Numbered from the stretch's first letter, positions 1 through 9,472 are shown. The stretch is DNA of 64,000 nt from Hwangdonia lutea (GCF_032814565.1 NZ_CP136521.1:620001-684000); one strand, 5' to 3'. The notes: a model not told the origin generated them from the letters alone. Made by a program: numbers and translations.

Positions 1-3000
1 GTGCATTTTCAACCACGGTAACTTCTGCAAAGCCATCCAATTTATCAAAAAGCACATAACCCACTAAAAAGGTGTCTTCACTTTTAATTACTTGTGGTCC
101 TTGCTCATAACGAATGCTTGCCAGTGCGCTTAACGGTACCGGACTACCTTTTTCAACAGGAATATAAATTTGTTCCAAATCGGAAGGGTCTCCTCGCAGC
201 TCCCGTGGATAGCGCACACGAACCCCGTAACGCTCCCTGCCTTCAACGGTTTGCGTGATTACCATGCCACCAACAGCAACCTTTATTACATTTTGAACCT
301 CTTGAATCGTTATACCATATCTGGCAATTTTCTCTCTATCGATATCTATTAACAAATATGGCTTTCCTACTATGCGGTCTGCAAAAACAGCCTCCTGTTT
401 TACCCCTTCGGCATGTTTTAATATGTCTTCTAATTCTACTCCAAAGGCCTCTATTTGTTTTAAATCTTGCCCTTTTACTTTAATTCCCATGGGGGCGCGC
501 ATGCCCGTTTGAAGCATCACCAATCGGGTTTCAATAGGTTGTAGTTTAGGCGCGGAAGTAACTCCGGGTAATTTGGTGACTTTTACAATTTCGTTCCAAA
601 TATCGTCAGGCGATTTAATTTCTGGTCGCCAATTGCGGTAGAATTCACCGTCGTTGTCTTTAATTAATTGAGATTGTTTGATGGAATTTCCAGAAGCGAT
701 GTAACGTGTTGTTTTGTCATTCTGAACATCGTGAAGAATCCCATTGTGAGATTCCTCGTCACTCGTACCTCGTTCTGTCGGAATGACATTCGTATTCAAC
801 TCAAACAAGCCATCAGCATTAACTTTAAAGCGTTGACGTTCCCCGTTGTCATTGAGCATGTATTCCGGTTTATACTGAATGATGTTTTCATACATTGATA
901 ATGGCGCAGGATCTAAAGCCGATTCGGTTCTACCTGCTTTACCAACTACAGTTTCAATTTCTGGAATACTGGCAACTGCCATATCCAATTGCTGTAAAAC
1001 GCGTTTATTTTCTTCAACACCAGAATGCGGCATCGAGGTTGGCATCAATAAAAACGAGCCTTCGTTTAAAGAGGGCATAAACTCTTTTCCTGTATTTTTC
1101 ATAATGAAAAAGCCAGCAATCACAATAGCTGTTGGAATAGACAAGAACAACAACTTGTTGTTTAAACACCATTTTAAAATTCGTGTATAAAATTTTATGA
1201 ATAAGGAAAATACGCCCAATATCCCAAAACAAATAACGCCAACAAAAATGAGATTCCAGAAAATGCTTTTATCAACCCCTAAAGGTCGCCAATATTCTGC
1301 CAAAAGAAATACAATAGCTGCTGCAGAAATTATGATATTTATAAGATTTGCTCGCTTCGCATTAATTTTTTCTTGAGCTTTTAAAACGCCGGTAACACCA
1401 AAAGCCATCAAAATAATTCCTAGCCAATAGCCGTAAATTAAGCCTATTATTCCTGCTACTATTAAGGCTCCGTTTATAAGGAAACTAAAGCTTTTTTTAA
1501 TGCTTTTTCTTCGGAATAAAAACGCAGCAAAGGGTGGAATTAAAAACAAGGCCACCATAATGGAAGCGATTAGCGCAAAGGTTTTTGTAAAAGCTAATGG
1601 GCGGAATAATTTGCCTTCGGCACCAATCATGGTAAAAACAGGAATAAAGCTGATAATTGTTGTCATTACTGCAGTTACAATGGCACCAGATACTTCGGCT
1701 GTAGCGTTGTAAACGACGGTATTTATGGATTCTTTACCATCGTCCTCATCCAAATGCCTAATGATGTTTTCAGAGAGAATAACCCCAACATCGACCATGG
1801 TTCCAATAGCAATCGCAATTCCAGAAAGTGCGACGATATTAGCATCTACATTAAAGAGTTTCATGGCGATAAACACCATTAAAACGGCGACGGGTAACAG
1901 GCCTGAAATTAAAATGGAAGCCCGAAGATTGAATACCATAATGATAATCACCAAAATAGTAATTAAAACCTCCAAAGTTAAGGCTTCATTTAAAGTGCCT
2001 AACGTTTCTTGAATGAGTTCCGAACGATCGTAAAAAGGAACCACAGTAAGCTGTGATGTTCTTCCGTCTTTTAAAACTTTAGACGGCAATCCGGAGCTTA
2101 ATTCACTTATTTTTTCTTTAACATTGTTGATGACTTCCATCGGGTTGGCACCATAACGGGCCACCACAACACCACCAACAACTTCGGCGCCTTCTTTATC
2201 CAATATTCCTCTGCGTGCTGCAGGCCCTAATGCCACTTTGGCAATGTCTTTAATTTTGATGGATGTGAAATCTTCGGAAGTCACCACGGCATTTTCAATG
2301 TCTGAAATAGATTTTACATAACCCAAACCGCGTACTAAATATTCTGCTTTGTTAATTTCTAAGGTTTGTGCACCAATGTCTATATTACTTTCTTTAACGG
2401 CTTTTACCACTTGGTTTAAACCGATATTGTATTGGCGCATCAATTCTGGATTTACATCAATTTGATATTCCTGAACATAGCCACCAATGGAAGCGACTTC
2501 AGACACGCCACTTGCAGACGACAAGGCGTATTTTACGTAGTAGTCTTGAACACTTCGCAATTCATGTAAATCCCAACCACCAGTAACGTTTCCGTTTTCA
2601 TCTCGTCCTTCTAGGGTGTACCAATAAATTTGACCCAAACCGGTAGCATCTGGTCCCAAAGCAGGATTAACTCCTTCGGGCAATAATCCGCTTGGTAGTG
2701 AGTTGAGTTTTTCAAGGATCCGACTGCGGCTCCAGTAAAACTCAACATCTTCTTCAAAAATGATATAGATGCTCGAAAAGCCAAACATAGACGAACTACG
2801 GATGGTTTTTACTCCAGGAATCCCAAGCAAAGTTGTGGTTAGCGGATAGGTAATTTGGTCCTCAATATCTTGTGGTGAAATCCCATCCCATCGGGTAAAA
2901 ACGATTTGTTGGTTTTCTCCAATATCCGGAATGGCATCTACGGCAACAGGGTCATTGGGTAAAAATCCAGTATCCCAATTAAAAGGTGCATTTACCGTTC

Positions 3001-3079
3001 CCCAACCTATAAATAGGGCGAGTAACAGAACGGCTACGAGTTTATTTTCTATTAAAAATTTAATGCTTCTATTTAGCAT
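1..3079 (-). CDS. Heavy-metal efflux RND transporter, CusA/CzcA family (3' end outside window)
   Basis: Inner-membrane proton-driven pump of the HME-RND family, exporting metal ions through a tripartite complex. About 1026 codons are present from the start; the 3' end lies beyond the left edge. The N-terminal helix, the periplasmic segment containing GPDATGLGQIYWYTLEG, and the TM4 motif AIGTMVDVGVILSEN (Asp near residue 428) match CusA-type pumps. The single-Asp TM4 and the Met-containing porter segments (LMPTSMP, PAPLSMYEN) suggest monovalent Cu/Ag more than Co/Zn/Cd, but specificity is inferred. Oddity: residues about 763-788 are encoded by a GTCA-type palindromic repeat inserted in frame (716-787), with no stop or frameshift. 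Flavobacterial homologues may carry a fused TolC-like C-terminus, which cannot be seen here. The HYC_CC_PP gene lies 110 bp upstream on the same strand, probably one transcript. Confidence 0.93.
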   Translation of the reverse strand, partial: MLNRSIKFLIENKLVAVLLLALFIGWGTVNAPFNWDTGFLPNDPVAVDAIPDIGENQQIVFTRWDGISPQDIEDQITYPLTTTLLGIPGVKTIRSSSMFGFSSIYIIFEEDVEFYWSRSRILEKLNSLPSGLLPEGVNPALGPDATGLGQIYWYTLEGRDENGNVTGGWDLHELRSVQDYYVKYALSSASGVSEVASIGGYVQEYQIDVNPELMRQYNIGLNQVVKAVKESNIDIGAQTLEINKAEYLVRGLGYVKSISDIENAVVTSEDFTSIKIKDIAKVALGPAARRGILDKEGAEVVGGVVVARYGANPMEVINNVKEKISELSSGLPSKVLKDGRTSQLTVVPFYDRSELIQETLGTLNEALTLEVLITILVIIIMVFNLRASILISGLLPVAVLMVFIAMKLFNVDANIVALSGIAIAIGTMVDVGVILSENIIRHLDEDDGKESINTVVYNATAEVSGAIVTAVMTTIISFIPVFTMIGAEGKLFRPLAFTKTFALIASIMVALFLIPPFAAFLFRRKSIKKSFSFLINGALIVAGIIGLIYGYWLGIILMAFGVTGVLKAQEKINAKRANLINIIISAAAIVFLLAEYWRPLGVDKSIFWNLIFVGVICFGILGVFSLFIKFYTRILKWCLNNKLLFLSIPTAIVIAGFFIMKNTGKEFMPSLNEGSFLLMPTSMPHSGVEENKRVLQQLDMAVASIPEIETVVGKAGRTESALDPAPLSMYENIIQYKPEYMLNDNGERQRFKVNADGLFELNTNVIPTERGTSDEESHNGILHDVQNDKTTRYIASGNSIKQSQLIKDNDGEFYRNWRPEIKSPDDIWNEIVKVTKLPGVTSAPKLQPIETRLVMLQTGMRAPMGIKVKGQDLKQIEAFGVELEDILKHAEGVKQEAVFADRIVGKPYLLIDIDREKIARYGITIQEVQNVIKVAVGGMVITQTVEGRERYGVRVRYPRELRGDPSDLEQIYIPVEKGSPVPLSALASIRYEQGPQVIKSEDTFLVGYVLFDKLDGFAEVTVVENA
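716..787. repeat. GTCA-type imperfect palindromic repeat inside the pump gene
   Basis: The stretch begins GTCATTCTGA and ends TCGGAATGAC, with internal GAAGAATC and GATTCCTC arms, so the ends are inverted copies of each other. The same GTCATTC...GAATGAC ends occur in intergenic repeats of flavobacteria, and a relative lies at 61014-61038 in this window. Here it lies in coding sequence and keeps the pump frame open. It falls in the variable segment between the porter-domain motif PAPLSMYEN and the SPDDIWNEIVK motif. Confidence 0.75.
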
Positions 3080-3189
3080 GTGCTTTGATAATTAAACAGT
3101 TAAACATTGGTGTTAAAACAACACCGAATACAACAAATTATCCTTATAACATTATATCGCTACAGGATAACACAGTTTTCTGTTTAAAA

Positions 3190-3603
3190 TCAAATCAAAT
3201 AAGTCTCGTCAATCTTGAAGATTTGTTTTGTGACGAGTGGTGGTTTGTATTCCTCAAAGGAAGCCTCTTTTTTATCAATACCTTCAAAGCTATTGATATA
3301 AGTGTAAATGAATGAAGCGATAAATACTTGCTGCTCAAAAGAAATGGTGTCAACATGTAGTTGCAATTCGTCTTGACCATCGACAATTAATTGTTTGTCG
3401 TCGCAACAATTTTTCTTGACAATTGAGCAACCATCGGTAGAAGGTTTTTCCATGTCCATGCCGCAACCTTTTGCTTTACTGAAAATAGCGGTTTCAACTA
3501 AAGTATCGCCACAATAATGCATATTAAGGGTAAAGGACATTGTAGAGAACAACACTACAAAGGCCATTGCCAAAGATGCTATTTTATGGAATACTTTTTT
3601 CAT
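3190..3603 (-). CDS. HYC_CC_PP family protein
   Basis: Small secreted protein of 137 residues with an N-terminal signal segment (residues about 1-28, hydrophobic AMAFVVLFSTMSFTL). It carries the three motifs that name the family: HYCG near residue 30, a CC pair followed by DD near residue 67, and a PPL motif near the C-terminus. Five or more cysteines suggest metal binding or disulfides in the periplasm. The family commonly accompanies heavy-metal RND pumps in Bacteroidota, and here it sits 110 bp upstream of the CusA-like gene on the same strand. Its biochemical role is not established. Copper handling is inferred from context only. Confidence 0.8.
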   Translation of the reverse strand: MKKVFHKIASLAMAFVVLFSTMSFTLNMHYCGDTLVETAIFSKAKGCGMDMEKPSTDGCSIVKKNCCDDKQLIVDGQDELQLHVDTISFEQQVFIASFIYTYINSFEGIDKKEASFEEYKPPLVTKQIFKIDETYLI

Positions 3604-3723
3604 GCTGAATGCAAAAATACAAAATTTTTAACTAGGCAGTAACTAATTAACATGAGTTTAAGGGTTAAGTCAAAGATTTATGGGGAAAATTGATGGGCTA
3701 TTTGCTATGGATGGTTTTAAAAC

Positions 3724-3993
3724 TTATAGCCGACTAGACATTGTGGAATAGCTGCTGGCATTGCCTTTGGTGTTAGTCTGCCTTACTAACTTTTTGGTTT
3801 TAGGATCTCTGAAGGAATAATAAACGTACCAATCTTTTTTGAGGGCTTGATTTTTCTGTTTTTGAGTTAGTTTTGACCACCTACCAACATCAACACCGCC
3901 AGTAAAAATCTTGGGTTCGGAATACTGTAATTTTATATTAAAATCGTGTACTGAATCGTGTACTGACCGTAAAAATACAGAAATATTTGACAT
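3724..3993 (-). pseudogene. Truncated tyrosine integrase (N-terminal remnant)
   Basis: The 89-codon frame matches only the N-terminal Arm-DNA-binding part of flavobacterial tyrosine integrases: SEPKIFTGGVDVGRWSKL, then WYVYYSFRDPKTKKLVRQTN, TKG. The core-binding and catalytic domains are missing; translation stops right after the arm domain. It starts directly behind the terminator that follows the left tRNA-fMet 3' copy, where the integrase of an earlier element in the same att site would lie. The first residues (SVHDSVHDF) are encoded by a tandem 12-bp repeat (3943-3966), so the true start of the old gene may have been further downstream. Confidence 0.75.
3943..3966. repeat. Tandem 12-bp repeat, possible arm-type sites of the lost integrase
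   Basis: Two perfect adjacent copies of ATCGTGTACTGA. They lie beside the integrase remnant and next to the att region, as the TATTCTGTACC pairs of the resident element do; both units contain TGTAC. The role as integrase arm-binding sites is inferred from position and tandem layout. Confidence 0.5.
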
Positions 3994-4001
3994 AAAAAAT
4001 G

Positions 4002-4021
4002 GATTGTGTTTTCACAATCCG
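4002..4021 (-). terminator. Rho-independent terminator, probably the original tRNA-fMet terminator
   Basis: Perfect 8-bp stem GGATTGTG / CACAATCC with a 4-nt loop. It is followed on the minus strand by ATTTTTT. It lies just beyond the left tRNA 3' copy, as expected for the native chromosomal downstream flank of tRNA-fMet before insertion. Confidence 0.7.
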
Positions 4022-4045
4022 TTGATTTTACTAGCCTAAGGCCTT

Positions 4046-4090
4046 GTAGCGGGAACTGGACTCGAACCAGTGACCTTCGGGTTATGAGCC
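4046..4090 (-). other. Left attachment site (45-bp copy of the tRNA-fMet 3' part)
   Basis: Identical over 45 bp to 41095-41139, covering the anticodon region to the 3' end of tRNA-fMet in the same orientation. The match stops at the C following GAGCC: the left copy continues TAAAGATT, the right copy continues into the intact tRNA. This marks the left end of a tRNA-targeted integrative element of about 37 kb. Confidence 0.92.
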
Positions 4091-4402
4091 TAAAGATTAC
4101 AAAATCAATTTTACTTAAAACACCTTAAAATCAATTACTTAAATGATTAATAATTTTCCTTAATAGCAATTAATACTATCTAAAATCAAATTATTCTGTA
4201 CCTATTCTGTACCCATTTTTTAATTATTTTTATTATCTTTATACTAACATAAAATAATTTGTAAATTATAGTTAGAATAGGCATTTCCATAAAAATGTAC
4301 AACAGAATATTGGCGTCTATACTTTGTGCTTTCAAACACTTATTCTGTACCCATTTTTTAAATTATTTAAATTACACTAATACTAATTATAAAACGAGGC
4401 AT
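4091..4402. promoter_or_regulatory. Left element end: integrase arm-site region, no gene
   Basis: No coding region is supported here. It holds a tandem pair of TATTCTGTACC at 4192-4213 and a single copy at 4341-4351; two of these are followed by CATTTTTTAA. It also holds two copies of AAAATCAATT(TT)ACTTAAA (4101-4119 and 4127-4143) next to attL. Repeats of this kind beside a tyrosine integrase are typical of arm-type or excisionase binding sites. The single copy lies just upstream of the integrase start, so integrase autoregulation is possible. Confidence 0.65.
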
Positions 4403-5734
4403 ATGTCATCCATAAAAATTGTAATCCGTAAAAACAAACTGCGTAAAGATGGTACTGTACCATTAGCATTAAGAATTAGCAAAGATTACAAAACGAACTA
4501 TAGCTTTATAGGTATATATATCTATGAAAAGGATTGGGATGAAGTAAAAGGAAAAGTGAAACGAACACACCCTAATTCTCAAAAAATCAATAATTTTTTA
4601 TTAAAAAAGTTGACTGAAGCTAATGATATTTCTTTTGAAGTCAATGACAGAATTTCAAGTAAAGAAATTAAAAAAAAGGTGATTGGGCCAGGGGGTCAGA
4701 AATCTTTTTTTTCAGTTGCTGGAGAACGAATCGAGACTAAATACAATCGCGGTACATTCTCTGTTGCAAAGTCAGAATTGTCCATCCTTTATAATCTAGA
4801 AGAGTTTATTACTTTAAAACGTTCGTTAAATAAATCAGAAATAATTAGTGGTATAAAAAATCGCAGAAAGGAACGTATAAGTAATGGTAGAAAAGCTGAA
4901 TATTCCTTTATAGATGCAGTTGCCTATTTTAAGAAAAACCAAAAACTCAATTTCCAAGATATTGATGAAGCTTTTATTAAAAATTATAAAACATTTTGCA
5001 TTACTTACCTGGGACATAAAACCCGAACAATAACTAATCAACTTATTTTTATTCGTACCCTTTTCAATATCGCTATCAAAGAAAATGTCATTGATATTAA
5101 ATTTTATCCCTTTGCCAATGAAAAAGAAAAAATTAGAATAGGCTCTAGCCACAAAATCGGACTTACTATAGAAGAGATAGAACGAATTGAAAATTTGGAA
5201 TTAGAAAAATGGTCTTCTATTTGGCATACGTATAATGTATGGCTTGTAGCCTTCTATTTTGCTGGCATTCGCATTTCAGACATAGTACAATTAAAATGGT
5301 CTGACTTTAAAGATAATCGTTTGTTCTATATAATGAACAAGAATGAAAAACCCTTGAGCTTAAAAATCCCTGACAAAGCAGCTGCTATATTAAAGTTCTA
5401 TAAAAAGGAAAGTAATCAAAATAATGGTTATGTATTCCCGTTTTTAAGGAATGCTGATTGCAACAATGCTGAAGATATTTTTATAAAAACGAGAAATGCC
5501 ACAAAATTGTTCAATAAGTTTTTAAAACGTATTGCTCTGCTTTGCGATATTGATAAAAATCTCTCAAATCATATTGCTAGACATAGTTTTGGAAACATTG
5601 CTGGGGATAAGATTAATCCATTAATGCTACAGAAATTATACCGCCACAGCGATTTAAAAACAACATTAAATTATCAGGCAAATTTTATTCATAGAGATAC
5701 AGATGATGCTTTAGATAGTGTTGTTAATTTTTAA
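4403..5734 (+). CDS. Tyrosine recombinase / integrase of the element
   Basis: Site-specific recombinase that would catalyse integration and excision at the tRNA-fMet 3' end. The chosen ATG, preceded by GAGG, gives 443 residues and begins MSSIKIVIRKNKLRKDG. An in-frame ATG at 4295 adds 36 residues unlike the family and encoded across an arm-type repeat. Layout: Arm-DNA-binding domain (about 1-90), SAM-like core-binding domain (about 165-240), catalytic domain (about 250-443). Catalytic residues are visible: Arg in AGIRIS (R290), His-x-x-Arg in NHIARH (H390, R393), His in YRHSD (H415) and Tyr in TTLNYQ (Y424). All are present, so the enzyme looks functional. It reads inward from attL. Confidence 0.95.
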   Translation: MSSIKIVIRKNKLRKDGTVPLALRISKDYKTNYSFIGIYIYEKDWDEVKGKVKRTHPNSQKINNFLLKKLTEANDISFEVNDRISSKEIKKKVIGPGGQKSFFSVAGERIETKYNRGTFSVAKSELSILYNLEEFITLKRSLNKSEIISGIKNRRKERISNGRKAEYSFIDAVAYFKKNQKLNFQDIDEAFIKNYKTFCITYLGHKTRTITNQLIFIRTLFNIAIKENVIDIKFYPFANEKEKIRIGSSHKIGLTIEEIERIENLELEKWSSIWHTYNVWLVAFYFAGIRISDIVQLKWSDFKDNRLFYIMNKNEKPLSLKIPDKAAAILKFYKKESNQNNGYVFPFLRNADCNNAEDIFIKTRNATKLFNKFLKRIALLCDIDKNLSNHIARHSFGNIAGDKINPLMLQKLYRHSDLKTTLNYQANFIHRDTDDALDSVVNF

Positions 5735-5759
5735 AGAATTTTTGAACTTTTAAATTCTG

Positions 5760-6019
5760 ACTAACGGTTCTCAGCTATACGCAGGCAGGGATTTTACCCA
5801 CTGAACTACCTACGAAGAACTGCACTTTAAATTTACTACTTTCCTGTCCTACGAAGCACGAAACCCCTGCTTGCGTATAGGTGATGTTATCGGTTCGGTG
5901 TTCTTCTTCTGTCTTGGTTGTCTGTCTGTTGTGCGTTGGCTTTGCAAGCTCTTTGACAAAGCTTTGGTTGTAGCGTTGGCTCGTGGGGCTTTGGCAATGT
6001 GCTTGCAAAATGCGTTGGC
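5760..6019. repeat. Repeat region between integrase and STAND gene
   Basis: An imperfect inverted pair, CTATACGCAGGCAGGG near 5775 and its counterpart CCCCTGCTTGCGTATAGG near 5865-5882, is followed by GTTATCGGT (5886-5894). Further in are TGTGCGTTGGCTTTG and AATGTGCTTGCAAAATGCGTTGGCTT. Related strings flank the other end of the STAND gene (9487-9592). No gene is supported between 5735 and 6019. The pair of flanks suggests the STAND gene entered as a cassette. Confidence 0.5.
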
Positions 6020-9000
6020 TTATTTCAAATGGTCTTTTAATGATTTCCATATTTCAGTATTTACACATTTAATTTCTCCAAGTTGTCCTTCAATATTTTT
6101 CTTGTCAACTAAAAGAACTTCGGATTTTTTCTTTAGTTCTTCTGTAGGTATCATTTTTAAAAGTCTTGTCGCTAAAACTTTATCAACCTTTGCTAATGCA
6201 CATAAACCTGCTTTCAATTGGTAAAAAGTTAGAGAATGAATGTCTTTTTCTAACCTTGGAATGAAAGAATTAAGTAAAGTATTTACTACTTCTTTATTTA
6301 TCTTACTAAGTCTATATAGTGCATCTGCAAATTTTGCAAACTGAATTTCTCCATTATTTGCACTTACAAGGCTTTCGGAATATGTAGCAATGATATTTTC
6401 TGCTATTTTTTCATTAATGTTGAAAGCAATACTGACACTATTTATGAAGTTTTCTATGTCTGCCTCTTTAATTTTATTTTTGAAAACATTGTGTGCAAAT
6501 AGGTTATTCAATAAATCAAAAGTTTTTTCATTGTCAAGACTATATAGGGGTTTGATTGAGTTGAAAATTGGTTGAATTCTGAATTTTCTAACAAGACATT
6601 TTTTGATTATGGTAATGTTATCAATTAAGTTGTAAACCCTTTTTGCATTATCAAAATCAACATTTTTTAAGTACAAGAAAATTGAAGGTAAAGCCGTAAT
6701 TTCCGTATTGATGTCGTTGATTACTTTTATTAATTTATCGTCTGGAATAAGCTTTACCAACTTTTTACCATAGGAAGGTTCAATTTCATTTATTGCATTA
6801 ACTAACTGAACCGAATGGTTTATTTTTGAACTTTTCACCCTGCCTTCAATTATGTCAAGATTGACCCGTTTTAATAATTCTTGACCTTCCTTTCTGATAT
6901 CAAGCTGTGAAAACAAGAGGTAAAAAGTAAATAAATCAACTGTCGTAATTTTTGCAGAGTTGAGTTTATTTATAACAAACTCCTTTTCTAATGTGTGACG
7001 AATTAATTTTTGTGCTTTTGATACTCCAACTTTTTTAAATTCCTTGAGAATATGACCAAATGCAGTTAAAGGTTTATTTTCAAATAGGTTTGATAAAAAG
7101 TCAATATCTAAATCCTCAAATATTTCTTTTGAAACGGACTGGTCAATATCATACAAACGAGAAAGCCCAATTCCTATTTGCTCTATAGATGCTTTTTTAG
7201 ACTTTCTTTTAAGGACTTTAATATCAACTAAAGACAATATTTCGGAAGTTGTTGCAAAATCAATCTCTTTTAATTCACTTAATGTTTTGGTGATGTAATC
7301 AAACTTTTGATAATGAATTTTTGCGGAAACTTTTTTTACATCAACTGTTTTGAGAATTGTTGTGGCAAGTTCAGGCTTAACTTTTTTAAGTTCTGCAAGT
7401 GAATTCCCATATATGCCAAAATGAATATCAGAATTGAATTTTTGCTTCCATTCTTCAATACTCAAGACATTAATTGCTTTTGTTCTTAATTCGTTGTTTG
7501 GAAGTAACCTAATTGTTAGTGTTAGACTGTTTAAGGATGCTTTTCTAAAAACATCTTTTAATTCATCAGGTTTAAAAGGTGCTAAAACACTTTTGTTTTT
7601 TAAATCCTTGAAATTATTCTTATGCGTTTCAATGTAGGATATTGCAGAAGCGTTTTTTGTTCCTCTTTTTAAGATTTCTATTAAGTTACGATTACTGAAA
7701 TAAAGGCTATTGCAATAATCCTCAAAGCTACGCTTGGCAAAAATTCTGATTAACTGAATTAAGTTAACCAATTGGTCTGAATCCATTTGTTTGGAATCAT
7801 AAACGTATTTGAAAAACTGTTTTTTTACAGTTTCGCTCGACAAAATCTTATTAAATAGGTTAATGTTATCAGAGATTCCGATATTGTAAAGGAAACTATA
7901 AATGTTCTCAACAAAGCCGTCAGAGTCGCCAATTATATCAATCAAATAATCTTCTATGTTTTTTAAATAAAGGGCGTTTCTGTCATTTCTATATCTTGCA
8001 TTAAGTGTTGCATTAGCTCGAAAGATGGAATCAAGTAGCAACCTTGCAAACATTGAATGCATAAAGGAATGAAAATCATTTTCATTCTTAAATAAAATAC
8101 CATTTTGCTTAGATGATTCGATTTGATGAGGGTCAGCTAAAAATTCTATTTCATAAGCATATAAAGTGGCAAACTGGTGAATTTTATTTAATTCATTTTG
8201 ATTGAGCCCATCTAAATACTTTCTGTAAATGTGGTCTTCAATAGTTTTTTCAGTAATGTCTGATAGTTGAACATTATTTTCCAACCAATATTGCAACATC
8301 CAAGCAAGTTTGTAAAGATTGCCTTTTGCATTTTCGATTGCCTTTTTAATATCTCCAATTTCACGTTGTATGCCTTGACTTACAAGATAAGATTTGCAGT
8401 TTGAAATAATTCCAACTGATTTATTGTAAATATGCTGAGGGGTATTAAACGATTCTAATTTTAGATTACTTGCTTCAAGTTGCTTGAAAATATCAATGTT
8501 GTTTTGAGTATCTCGTCTAACATCTGCACTTAAAAATCGAGAAGTAATAATAAACTTGAAGGTCGGAAATTCTTCTTCTAATGTTAGTATTTCAGCTCCA
8601 AAAGTCAGATTCAAGTGTATATCTTCAATAATGAAAACAATATTTTCTTTGTCACTAAGTTTATTCAAGTCGCTTTTGAACTTATCGAAACTCAGATTTT
8701 GGGAAATATTTAGATAAAAAACTTCAAATCCTTTTTTGGTTAATTGTTGGTGTATTTTTAATGTAGAGATTGTTTTTCCTGTGGATGGATAACCTGTTAA
8801 TAGAAAATAATTATCAGAATCGGTTTTAATTCTTTCAACGCAATTGTTGATTTGCTCAACTTCTTCTTTCAAGAAAAAGTAATAATCAGCTTCCAATAAT
8901 TCAAAAGAGGGTAGAACAAACTTATCTGCATTAACTTTAAATTTTGCCTTTGCCGATTTTAAAGTTTCTAACTTTTTTAAGCTGTCAATAACAGAGTCTA

Positions 9001-9472
9001 GCTTTTTATCAATTACTTGAAGATTCTTTGAGATGTCAAAAATTCTTTCTTTGTAATTCTCTTCTACAAATAGTTTTTTTAAGTATTCATTGCTGTTTGC
9101 GTTTGTTTTGAAAAGTTCGTAAAAGCTTTCTAATTGCTCGTTGTTAGGCTCAATTATGTTTGAATTTGTCGCAAGTTCCTTTTTTAAAATGTCATTTGAA
9201 TGCCTTTTTTCATCAAATAGAATATACATTGAATAATGTTCTAAAAGAATCTGCGAATGGTAAAACGGGAATTTATTCCTGTCTTTTATTGAAGGAAACT
9301 TAGTTTCAAATTCATCAATTGTTTTGTAAATAGTCTTAGCAAGTTCTGTTTGAAAAGTGTCTTTTGGTAAAACCTTCTGGACAATTTTTTCAATACCTTT
9401 CTGAGTAGAATAATCAAAAATTTGTCCTACTAAATATGAAACTGCTGTCGTTATACCTATTTCTACTATCAT
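6020..9472 (-). CDS. STAND-type P-loop NTPase with C-terminal helical repeats, putative phage-defence sensor
   Basis: Large protein of 1150 residues. An N-terminal helical region (1-180) precedes a STAND/NACHT-like NTPase: Walker A GYPSTGKT (227-234) and Walker B NIVFIIEDIH (about 277-286), followed by FIITSRF. The C-terminal half consists of degenerate helical repeats of about 39 residues, for example units starting LAELKKVKPELATTIL, LSELKEIDFATTSEIL and LSRLYDIDQSVSKEIF, consistent with a ligand-sensing solenoid. STAND proteins of this plan (Avs and relatives) recognise phage proteins and trigger an effector. No known nuclease or TIR domain is recognisable here, so the effector may be the N-terminal helical region. 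It is a single gene flanked by repeats, in an element rich in defence genes; the defence role is inferred. Confidence 0.75.
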   Translation of the reverse strand: MIVEIGITTAVSYLVGQIFDYSTQKGIEKIVQKVLPKDTFQTELAKTIYKTIDEFETKFPSIKDRNKFPFYHSQILLEHYSMYILFDEKRHSNDILKKELATNSNIIEPNNEQLESFYELFKTNANSNEYLKKLFVEENYKERIFDISKNLQVIDKKLDSVIDSLKKLETLKSAKAKFKVNADKFVLPSFELLEADYYFFLKEEVEQINNCVERIKTDSDNYFLLTGYPSTGKTISTLKIHQQLTKKGFEVFYLNISQNLSFDKFKSDLNKLSDKENIVFIIEDIHLNLTFGAEILTLEEEFPTFKFIITSRFLSADVRRDTQNNIDIFKQLEASNLKLESFNTPQHIYNKSVGIISNCKSYLVSQGIQREIGDIKKAIENAKGNLYKLAWMLQYWLENNVQLSDITEKTIEDHIYRKYLDGLNQNELNKIHQFATLYAYEIEFLADPHQIESSKQNGILFKNENDFHSFMHSMFARLLLDSIFRANATLNARYRNDRNALYLKNIEDYLIDIIGDSDGFVENIYSFLYNIGISDNINLFNKILSSETVKKQFFKYVYDSKQMDSDQLVNLIQLIRIFAKRSFEDYCNSLYFSNRNLIEILKRGTKNASAISYIETHKNNFKDLKNKSVLAPFKPDELKDVFRKASLNSLTLTIRLLPNNELRTKAINVLSIEEWKQKFNSDIHFGIYGNSLAELKKVKPELATTILKTVDVKKVSAKIHYQKFDYITKTLSELKEIDFATTSEILSLVDIKVLKRKSKKASIEQIGIGLSRLYDIDQSVSKEIFEDLDIDFLSNLFENKPLTAFGHILKEFKKVGVSKAQKLIRHTLEKEFVINKLNSAKITTVDLFTFYLLFSQLDIRKEGQELLKRVNLDIIEGRVKSSKINHSVQLVNAINEIEPSYGKKLVKLIPDDKLIKVINDINTEITALPSIFLYLKNVDFDNAKRVYNLIDNITIIKKCLVRKFRIQPIFNSIKPLYSLDNEKTFDLLNNLFAHNVFKNKIKEADIENFINSVSIAFNINEKIAENIIATYSESLVSANNGEIQFAKFADALYRLSKINKEVVNTLLNSFIPRLEKDIHSLTFYQLKAGLCALAKVDKVLATRLLKMIPTEELKKKSEVLLVDKKNIEGQLGEIKCVNTEIWKSLKDHLK

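Noticed and set aside
4295-4402. Longer integrase start at 4295
   Set aside because: The 36 extra residues overlap an arm-type repeat, and the ATG at 4403 has a GAGG in front and the usual family N-terminus.
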